Positions 55,884-64,000 of a stretch of DNA of 64,000 nt are shown one piece after another. The stretch comes from Apoda limacodes. Its lineage: Eukaryota; Arthropoda; Insecta; Lepidoptera; Limacodidae. The translations under genes were made by a program, and so were the position numbers. The stretch spans positions 8,982,273 through 9,046,272 of the forward strand of contig OX291561.1 in assembly GCA_946406115.1 (NCBI GenBank). Reading direction: 5' to 3'. The notes under the pieces were generated by a model. The model worked only from the letters and a program-made list of their open reading frames with translations. It did no database searches and had not been told where the DNA came from. Position 1 is the stretch's first letter; every line of letters starts with the position of its first letter.

Positions 55884-56160
55884 ATGGGTAATGACCCGAC
55901 TGCTGAATAGAGGGGCGTGGGTTCGATTCCCGCACAAGATAAATATTTATTATTTGTGTTTTTCTTGAGACTGGGTGTTTTCTATGTATAATAGTATGTA
56001 TTTACAAAAAAAAATTATATTTAGTACCTATATAAATAAAAAAGTATATATGTATCCGTTGTCTGGTATCCATAGCACAAGCTTTGCTTAGTTTGGGAGC
56101 AGACGGTGCTGTGTGTTATGACCAAAAATATTTATTATTATTATTATTAATATGTATTAT
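55884..56160 (+). mobile_element. tRNA-derived SINE, 5'-truncated
   Basis: It begins inside the tRNA-like head (ATGGGTAATGACCCGACTGC), keeps the B box GTGGGTTCGATTCCCGC, and has TTTCTTGAGACTGGGTGTTT and AGCTTTGCTTAGTTTGGGAG. It ends in a TTA/ATT run (56130-56160). It is the same family as 46217-46440. Confidence 0.75.
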
Positions 56161-56640
56161 TATTATATATCTTTTATTTCATGTACAGACTGAAAGTTAA
56201 TTTAATAATATTTCCCAATATGCTAATCGCAAAAGATAATTTTTCGTTCAAGGACTCTGCCTAATCTGGCCAAGCCCAGTATAATTGAGCTGTCAAACTA
56301 AACTAAAATATCTTGCAAATTAAAGTTAGTTAGTAACGGATTTCAGATACAGGCCACATTGCCCAGTTAGCAGGAAACCGCTAATTTTAGTGATATACGC
56401 GACAACTCGGGCCGAGCTTATATTATAGTGTTCTATCTTAATTCTTAATACCATTTATGGCGTAGCCATGGTCTTTATGAGAGTCGTAATTTATGCTTAA
56501 TGTGAAAAAAAAAACATGATTTATTATGAGATTATACATACAGAAGGCATAACGACAAGTATTTTTTAAATTTAACATCAAGCAAAGTTGCCTAAATTAC
56601 CTAAGTATATTTTTGTGTTATTCGGTATTTATACAGTCGT
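56161..56640. other. Intronic non-coding stretch
   Basis: No recognised feature; AT-rich. Confidence 0.4.
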
Positions 56641-56684
56641 CATCCAATTAAGGAATAATATCTATCCCTTTCCTTCTGCCATGT

Positions 56685-56985
56685 TCTGAGGGGCGGGAGT
56701 TCGATCCCGGGTGTATACCGATGGGTTTTTTTTGTCTAAATTTCTCAAGAACATGGTTTCTTTTACACTATTAGCTTAATCTAGTAATGGATAACATCGT
56801 GGGGAAGCTTGCATATGACGAAAAGGGATATTTCTTATATAAAGTCCGCCATCCGCACTGGGTCCGCGTTATGGACCTTGCATGGCCCTAATCGCCCTTG
56901 CCCAAGGGTATACCAGTGCCCTAACCTTACGATCCTATGGAGGCTGGTAAGGTAATGCCTTATACCTTAATCCATCCTGCTAGAA
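56685..56985 (+). mobile_element. tRNA-derived SINE with Lepidopteran tail
   Basis: B-box-like GGGAGTTCGATCCCGGG at 56695-56711, then a body with TTCTCAAGAACATGGTTTC and a distal block CCATCCGCACTGGGTCCGCG, CATGGCCCTAATCGC. The distal block is like the tail of the 5S-headed SINE at 45240 and the SINE at 49525, so these families share 3' parts. Confidence 0.6.
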
Positions 56986-57830
56986 AATAACAATTCGTGA
57001 CATAAATATTTTTTTCTATAAAAATATAATAGACATAGTAAAATTTGAAACGCTAGTTTAATACAAGTTTTACTTATCTCAGCGTCTGTTAACATGGTGT
57101 CTATTGTGGGATAGAGTCTCTCGTTCTCTTTAAAGTTTGGGTGTTGGCAGCGTGCCAGCCAAGTTTGAATGGGAGTGAAAATAACTCGACCACGCTGACC
57201 TTTGTCTCTCAGATGCGCATCTGCAATTTATTTCTCTTTCTTTAATCGTTTGGCTTTTTTTGCGTGGACATGTAATGTCATACTTTTGTTAATATTAGTT
57301 AATCTAGCCGATTTAAAACAAAAGAAAAATTTAGCTCCTCAAGCAGACATTGAACTAAGTATTGTCTAAGTCTTCGTTTTAAGTACTGACTGCGGCTTAT
57401 GAAAACCAGCTAAAAAGAGACTTTCCGTTTGTGCTGACCTAAAATCTTGCAATCTCTCAAAGTAAACTCACCAAAAAAGCTAATTTCTAATTCTGTGGAA
57501 AACATGACATTTATTAGTAATTACCTACATAATTATGGTAAGTATACGTATATATGTACTATATGTACGTAATACGGAACCCAAAAGACACGTTACAAAT
57601 CTTAATTCGCACTTACGACAATTTTTCATGAAAAACGCATTTGGCAGTTGTTTTTGAATGTGACTAAACCGAAAATTTCTTAGTTATTTTATTAGACATT
57701 GTTTACTTATGTTTAGGTACTGATTATCTTTAACACATACATATTATTGCGCAATTCGTGATAATTAAGCTCATGGGCGAAAATATCGCACTCAACGGCC
57801 ATGTGCAAACATTGCTAATCGATTGTAAAA
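56986..57830. other. Intronic non-coding stretch
   Basis: No recognised feature. Confidence 0.4.
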
Positions 57831-57833
57831 TAA

Positions 57834-58075
57834 AAAAAAACGAGTTGCACTCCGGGAGTGCCGGCAGAAGTGAAAACCTTTAAAACGATTCGCGCTTAAC
57901 ACTCAAATATGTCACAAGACATGTCTTTGACATTGTCAAGAAATAATAATGTTTGTTTATTTACTTTTTTGACGTACTTAGTATATTTGACATCGCAATC
58001 TGTCATAGAATTAAAATTCCATATCCAACCACCCTGTACTACTCATAATCGCGAATACTAAAAATAAAAATTATT
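57834..58075 (+). repeat. Block C dispersed repeat, left half
   Basis: Poly-A, CGAGTTGCACTCCGGGAGTG, then ACACTCAAATATGTCACAAG and TACTACTCATAATCGCGAAT, nearly identical to 28411-28650 but with a four-base insertion (GACGTACTTAGTAT against GACGTAGTAT) and a few changes. It shows that this part of the tandem array exists elsewhere in the genome. Confidence 0.75.
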
Positions 58076-59099
58076 TTTATTAGTTTTTTTTTAATTTTAT
58101 TATATTATTATGACTGCTACCGTCGCAAAATATGTAAAACTGACCAAGTTAAGACAGAGGGCATGGATGGACAGCCAATAAAACGTTTAGTTCGTTGTTG
58201 CCAGGTTTGTTAGAAATTAACCTAAATACAATTTCAACCGCAACATGTAACACGATAGGTGCGAAATTGCTTCAATTTCCAAATGCGACGGAAATATGTC
58301 AAGGTCCTGACGTTTTGATGTTGTGTGTCGTTATCACCATCTTAGATTTAGTCGGTAAACATCTTGTTAAGGGGCCAGTTTAGGATGTTTATTAGTCATT
58401 TGAATAATGAGTAGGGCATTTTCATTTAAATTAGATGAGTTAAATCGAAGAATTTCATCTTTTTAACAGTGATAGAAGTTTTTACTAAACGTCAATATTT
58501 TTCTCCTATCTTTATGAATTACGGGGTCAATACTGTTCTTTACTAAAATTGGTGATTTTTCTTTTTTCCCCCCTATGGTGTTTTTGATTATTATTATTTA
58601 TATATGTACAAACTTATGCTTCTCTTTTCACTAAAAATCTTAAGCCAAAATGCTAAATCTGCAGTAAGTAGAAACCACCACCTACTCGTATTTGGCTTGG
58701 CTTAATTATTCTGTTAATTGGGAATAGTTTTATTTACTTATAATAAGAATTTTCGAATATAATAATTGTAATAAATAAATTTGTCTGAAGATACTTATCT
58801 TTTCCCAATGTTCGTGAATAGTGTCAAGAAAATTCATTTACGTTCGTATGAATGAATGAAACGATTTGCGTTCGCTAAACGTCCCTGGGTTTTATTTAGA
58901 ATTTAGTAACGACTAAATAAAATATAGTATTTTTTTTTGACAAATAGTTATGATTTGTTTTATTTATTTTATGTAGAATTTAATTTAGATTTCATAATTT
59001 GATTTACTGTAGAGATTTCGAAAATTTTATTATAAGATAAAATTGAAACATACATAGATTCACGAACCAAGATTACACTACTAATATAAAATAATTTAA
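58076..59099. other. Intronic non-coding stretch
   Basis: A 62-codon frame at 58195-58383 has no recognised family. No repeat ends are visible. Confidence 0.35.
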
Positions 59100-59272
59100 C
59101 TACCTCGCAGCCTAGTTGAAAGTGTGGCCAACTACTGTGCAGAGGGTGTGGGTTCGATTCCCGCACTTGACAAACATTTATGTCATAATATAAACATTTG
59201 TTTTTGTCTGGAGTCTTGGTGTATTTATAAATGATATGTATGTATTTACAAAAAAAAAAGTAATATTAGTAG
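59100..59272 (+). mobile_element. tRNA-derived SINE
   Basis: CCTCGCAGCCTAGTTGAAAG (A-box side), GTGTGGGTTCGATTCCCGCA (B box), TTTTTGTCTGGAGTCTTGGT, and an ATGTATGTATTTAC/poly-A tail. Same layout as the minus copy at 5886. Confidence 0.7.
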
Positions 59273-60720
59273 AAATTGGATGTACTTACATCTTCAGGCT
59301 TCATTGTCCATTTCTCTGTATTATGCGACTAGGAATGGGCTAATTTGTTAAAATCATATATTCGTAATTTTTTTTTTGGACAAACATATTTGTTGTTTCA
59401 ATATTTCAAGTTAGTTATTTCAAGTATCGCACCGCAAAAGTTTGTACCGCCTCATACTGAAAGAGGCATTAGGTCCAGCACAAACCAGATGTTAATCAAT
59501 TTGATATATATATTTTTCCCTTAATGCCTCATATTTTTACCGTATTCAAAATATTTGCATAGTCCAATAAACCATGCACTCAGCAATTATTACATTTATG
59601 CATAACTTGCATGTGATTTCGATTAGACACGCCGCATACAGTCTAGTGGGTGTGCCGAAGAATAAATTAACAGTATTCGCCGCCGTCACCAGCGACCTCT
59701 ATCGAAATAGAAATCTTGTTTGTTTCCGAGAATTGCCTGTTTATGATGAAGATATGACACGTCACTTAAGAATGTTTCCGTCTGATTTTTGTGGTAAAAG
59801 GCTAATTTATTAGTACATTACTGTTAAAGCCCTCAAAGTAAGCCTTTGCAGGACAAGTAGCGTTTGAAGGACGAACCGTGAGGTAAGGTCCTTCGATAAT
59901 ACAAATCAAGCAATGACCTCACGGCCGAGACTTATACTAAAATACAATTCGCGAAACAGAAATTTATACAATTAATTTGAAAATAACAATATAAAACCAA
60001 GATAGCCCACCTCTAATTTCTTTAAATCCAGCGCCGACCGGTATAGTCACTGGCCAGTTGGATATTTGAAAAAAAATAAAAATATTTTTTTTTTTATTTT
60101 GCGTGTTTATCTTTATGGAATGAAAGTAGTATAGGAATTCACTGTCGCCTTTTCTGTCCTGAATTGTTTTTTTTTTTAAATTTATTTGCAATCTAGAATC
60201 GATGTCCTTCCTTTTCTTGAAATTTATTTACAAAATATATGTTTATAAAAGTTGTTTACTCACATACGGTATTTAAGTTTCAAAGGATTCATATATACGG
60301 TAATTATCACATACCACAAAATAATACCGGTAAAGGAAAGTACCGGTTGGACACAGATTTCTTGTATGATAAAAAAAGAAAAATCAAACGATTGGACCAA
60401 TTTTAAACTTACGTTCAGATTTTTCCTTTTAATACACCAGATGGGTAAAGGCTAGGTTTTATTTCTAAAGGTGGTTTCGCACTATGTATATATGGGAACG
60501 GAAATAGCAACTGCAAGTAGGTAATTATGATATAGTTCTCTTTATTAATATTGCCTTCAATATTAATTGATAATGTTTAACATATACTGTATAAATTATA
60601 CAACGTTCGTTTGGATCGTATTTCGCAATTGTAAATAAATGCGTTCTAGGCTAGACATGTGGTGCAAAATAACCTTATGTTTTGTACGTGTTAGATCCGA
60701 ATCGGTAGTCGTCATTGTTT
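59273..60720. other. Intronic non-coding stretch
   Basis: A 79-codon plus frame (59574-59813) is open but has no recognised domain and no flanking splice sites that I would defend. GCCTCATACTG/AGGCATTA and CAATAATGCCTCATATTT-like blocks near 59450-59530 hint at a short inverted repeat. Confidence 0.3.
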
Positions 60721-61085
60721 TTATAGCACTAAGGTGGCAAACAAGCTAACGGTTCGCTTTAACTTTAACCATTAGTAAGCGGTCACCAAAGCCCTATGTA
60801 CGTTTGCAACAAACAACGGAGGCGCATCACTTGCGCGTTCCCGACTCTTTGAAACTCTTATTATTTCTTTTCTGAAACTCCATATTGTAGTCCTTAGAGA
60901 AAACCTTGGCCGGGAGCTCAATCCTCAACCTAAGCGTTCGAGGGAGGAAGTTCCTCTGAAAGCCTTTGAAAATATAATAATTTCTGAAAACTCTATATTG
61001 TAGTCCTTAGAGAAAACCTTGGCAGCGAGCTCATACGACAACCCAAGGGTTCGCGGGAGAAAGTTCCTCTGAAACCGCACTTTAC
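60721..61085 (-). mobile_element. LINE 3' fragment with internal duplication
   Basis: ATAGCACTAAGGTGGCAAAC, AAGCTAACGG, then the worn tail. The segment TGTAGTCCTTAGAGAAAACC through AAGTTCCTCTGAAA occurs twice (60893-60961 and 61000-61072), so about 110 bp of this fragment were duplicated. Confidence 0.7.
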
Positions 61086-62010
61086 TTTATTAATTGAACA
61101 ACCTAACAGAACTATCGTGTTCTTCTTATTAGGTGAACCATTATGAACTTTAACTCAGTTTTTTTTTGAAGTAAACTTTTAAACAGTACTTTGGAATCAT
61201 CAATTTAACTATAAGATAGCAAACTGCCGATTAACGTATGTAAAAGGTTTTTCATCTCTCATACTCTGAAAGTAGACCAAATATTATCTAAAAAGTGGGT
61301 GGGAAGTAGTAAATGTTGGCCTTAGGGCCGAAAAGTAAACAAAGAAAATTAAGTCATATAAGGCAAACTCAATCACCTATACACTTCGATGAATAATAGG
61401 TATACTTATTTTTAACTTGGTTGTAGATTATTTGTTTGTTATGTTATTTAAGACACCTGGTTATACCAGATATGAGGTTTAATACTACCGGACAACCGCG
61501 TTTACATTAATTTAGGTAGATCATGACAAATTAAAGTTCTTTTTCATATTCGGCTTGTGTTTACTTTCCTCATATTCAATATAAAAAGTAGTGTTTAATT
61601 TGGTTGAAAGGCCCATTTCAGACTCGAACTATTGGCGTCAGAAATGGGTGCCTTTCATCCCTTAGGTAACAATCGATTATTAATGTAGTTCATTTTACTT
61701 TCGTTATAGGTTCCTTGCTTTCCGACCGCTGTATATCATGGGACAGGTTGTGATTATGGACTACTGCGTAAAAAACTAGTTATTTATTCAAATTAAATCT
61801 TATTATCCACCCAACATTCTGCTTCGAACTGGTTTCCGAAATCAACAGCTGTCCCGTTCGACGTTAATATCGGTTTTATTTTGAATCGTGTAATCCTCTT
61901 GGAGGTTAATTGTACAGTATGTTATTGATCAACGAAATATGAACCGAAATTGAGTCATATACTAGCTGTGCCCGCGACATAGTTCGGCCAGGCCACTGAA
62001 TTGTGTCGAG
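61086..62010. other. Intronic non-coding stretch
   Basis: No recognised feature, except a short CTAGT-type end in reverse (ATACTAGCTGTGCCCGCGAC) at 61961-61980. Confidence 0.4.
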
Positions 62011-62012
62011 TA

Positions 62013-63269
62013 GGGGAGCGAGGGGCTTGTTTTAACAGTTCTGAGATCTATTGATTAAATTTCTACTTAATAAAGATGGATGGATACTGTAACTCTTCGT
62101 CTACCAAATCAAGTAAAAATAATACCATAACTATAGTTCATTATTTTACAATCAATTATTTTCTAGAAGAGGTGCGGTGTTACAACTTACCTCGTGCTTG
62201 TAACGACAAAAAAAAACGCCAATAATACCTCATAATACCTCTTATCATTTATTCTTTGTTTATTTTTAACAAAATTGACAGCTTTCTAAAGTAAGTATTA
62301 TGTAATTCTTATCAAAAATCAACTCAAATACACTTTTTTAGTAATCAACACTTTAAAATTAAGAAATTAACAGTTTTATTTAGTTAAACACTACTTATAA
62401 TCATAATGGCACTTTTAAATCACAGTAAGTAATTAAGTTATTTATATCTAAGGTATGCTTCGTTATTATCTCTTGTTAAAAGCTATCTAACAAAGTATTA
62501 TACTTATGTAAGAATCAACATTTGGTGGGTTTCATTATAATTAAATTCAGTCTTCATCTGAGCTACAATTAACACTAGTGTTTCTTGGTGGCGTCTTTGG
62601 TAAAGGTCTAATCTTCGATGGCGAGAAAGTTTTTTGTAGACTGGACAACTCGGAGTTGGTTTGTTTGCAGTTTCGATTTGGCTTATAATTTCCGTGGTGC
62701 TTATATCTACTTCAAGGATAGAATCTAATAGTTCCGGATTTTCAAAGATATATTATGTGTGACATCTGGCTCTTGTGTAGGATCTGGACGATCAGTACAC
62801 TTCTTGGCCTTGTGTTGCCCGCTCTGACTTTCTTTTATACACCTTCATTCTAAAACAAAGGAAAAAAGTAGGTATCTACATCATAACTTGGGGCATGTTG
62901 TAACACGTTACAACAAGCCCGGGGATTTTGTTACAACTAACCCTATGGTATGATGTTTAACATTTATCAAGATAACTATTTAAACAATTTAGCAATCATA
63001 AAAACTGTTAAACATTATCAGAGATAGATAAATTTGAATGGAAATAAGATATAGAATTTTGAAATTAGTGGATATTAAAAACGCAAACCGAAATTTTACG
63101 ACAGTACAATTTTTATATTACCTGGCAGAAATGAAGCTGGACACTGGCTATGGCAACATGAAGCGGCGCGGTCAATTCGAGTCAAAGAAATTCGTTAATA
63201 GCGTTTAATATCCTAGTGAAAAGAGCGTGTTACTAACTTACTCCTGTTACAACAAGCCCCTCTCTCTCC
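62013..63269 (-). mobile_element. pogo-like DNA transposon remnant (TA target sites)
   Basis: Ends GGGGAGCGAGGGGCTTG and, in complement, GGAGAGAGAGGGGCTTGTTG form an inverted repeat of about 25 bp, flanked by TA (62011-62012 and 63270-63271) as in the Tc1/mariner/pogo group. Inner sequence has more GTTACAACAAGC/GCATGTTGTAAC palindromic blocks (62891-62936) and a broken pogo-like coding remnant at 62547-62848. It is 1257 bp and non-autonomous. Confidence 0.6.
62547..62848 (-). pseudogene. Remnant of a pogo/CENP-B-type transposase
   Basis: It starts MKVYKRKSERATQGQ, then a stop, like the K-Y-x-R-K-(S/T)-x-R start that precedes the helix-turn-helix in pogo-type proteins. It ends, in another frame, with SPSKIRPLPKTPPRN, close to the S-P-E-x-I-R-P-x-P-K-A motif common near the C-terminus of such proteins, and stops at 62547. 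The DNA-binding and DDE domains between are missing, so this is a deletion product with frameshifts. Confidence 0.5.
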
Positions 63270-63271
63270 TA

Positions 63272-63540
63272 CCTACATTTTGCGTCCCTATTCCATTGAC
63301 TGACAAATTTTTTCTTGGCTTTAATCCAGTATTACCTTTACCTAAACTTTGTTAACCGAACTTTATAATAATAAATATTCCTGTACTCACAGCGCCATCT
63401 GATTCCAAAGTATGAAATGCTTGTACTATAGGTTCGTTACATGTAGACAATTATAGGTATATTTTGTACTATACTATATGGGTACCAAACATAATGGATA
63501 CAAATACTTAAATACTTCTTTGAAATATATATACATAATA
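63272..63540. other. Intronic non-coding stretch
   Basis: No recognised feature. Confidence 0.4.
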
Positions 63541-63625
63541 ATAAATAAAAATAAAATTCTTTATTGCACTAATTTTGTACAAAGGCGAACTTAATGCCTT
63601 CAGGCATTTTCTACCAGTAAACTAT
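63541..63625 (-). repeat. TTCTTTATTGCAC-type dispersed repeat end
   Basis: AATAAAAATAAAATTCTTTA, then TTGCACTAATTTTGTACAAAGG and TAATGCCTTCAGGCATTTTC. It is the complement-sense start of a repeat family common in Lepidoptera. GCCTTCAGGC is a small palindrome. Confidence 0.45.
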
Positions 63626-64000
63626 TGGTACTTATAAAAATAAATAAACATACATTTATACTCAATTCCTATGTTATTAAAGCACAAACCTTCGCATTTT
63701 AGTGTTTCCTAAAAAACTACTTAAAAAATTACTAAAACGTACTTCTATCGAATCACATCGGTGTCCGTCCTTGTCACCGATAATTTTCTTCTAAATGTTG
63801 TGTTTGACGTAGGAAATTAATTTTTGTCATAAAAATGTGAATACAAAAAGTATTTCAATTTATCCATTAGTCGACACTGAGCGATTGCAGAATATGCAAC
63901 TCAAAAGCATTCGACAAAGATAACGAATAAACGGCGATATCGCTGGTAAGTGTTAGTGACATAGGTTCGTCTCACTCTTCAGAAGAGAAGTGTTTTCTTA
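63626..64000. other. Right edge, non-coding
   Basis: No gene or repeat end is recognised. No further syndapin exon is seen before the window ends. Confidence 0.4.

Noticed and set aside
58195..58383. 62-codon plus frame as a gene
   Set aside because: No domain, AT-rich context, no splice signals that would link it to a gene.
59574..59813. 79-codon plus frame as a gene or exon
   Set aside because: It does not match the syndapin sequence expected next (the rest of the F-BAR helices), and no other family is recognised.
37813..64000. Further syndapin exons
   Set aside because: I looked for the next F-BAR segment (the KAQKPWAK-type region) in the plus strand and did not see it; a short exon could still have been missed by eye.

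Overview
The window is a piece of an insect nuclear genome, almost certainly a moth or butterfly. The sequence is AT-rich and very poor in genes. It has split coding exons with GT-AG borders and a dense load of repeats of the kinds common in Lepidoptera: APE-type non-LTR retrotransposons, tRNA- and 5S-headed SINEs, and short repeats ending in CTAGT. There are no bacterial operons, and most open frames over 60 codons are chance or repeat-derived.

One host gene can be supported: syndapin (PACSIN), an F-BAR protein that shapes membranes during endocytosis, on the plus strand. Its first F-BAR exon (codons 1-72 from the ATG at 14678, ending 14894) and the next exon (37664-37812) are both visible, joined in a consistent phase, and separated by a 22.8 kb intron. 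No later exon is seen in the remaining 26 kb, so the gene runs off the right edge or its next exons lie beyond it. A possible upstream first exon with an initiator-like start lies at 10086-10310; if spliced to 14638 it gives an in-frame basic N-terminal extension.

Layout. 1-10080: intergenic or upstream DNA with repeat fragments, including a 233 bp Helitron-like element at 1714. 10086-14894: candidate promoter and the first syndapin coding exon. 14895-37663: the giant intron, which holds a nearly complete but internally deleted LINE (about 19347-22520), a worn ~82 bp tandem repeat (25362-25890), and a three-unit tandem duplication (27568-37317). Units 2 and 3 are each 3988 bp and nearly identical. 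Each carries the same 2212 bp DNA transposon with a Cys-rich CXC-like open frame. Unit 1 (1774 bp) still has the empty target site. 37813-64000: the next intron, with a young 5'-truncated LINE copy (37862-39712), two TTAA-bounded small DNA elements next to it (39718-40437), a third TTAA element at 54416-54947, a 5S-derived SINE (about 45003-45345), several tRNA-derived SINEs, a GC-rich foreign block (50938-51380) and a pogo-like deletion derivative with TA target sites (62013-63269).

The most informative structure is the tandem array, because it preserves the before and after states of one transposon insertion and a 6 bp microhomology at its duplication junctions. Superfamily names for repeats rest on reading ends and target duplications by eye and were not checked against a library.
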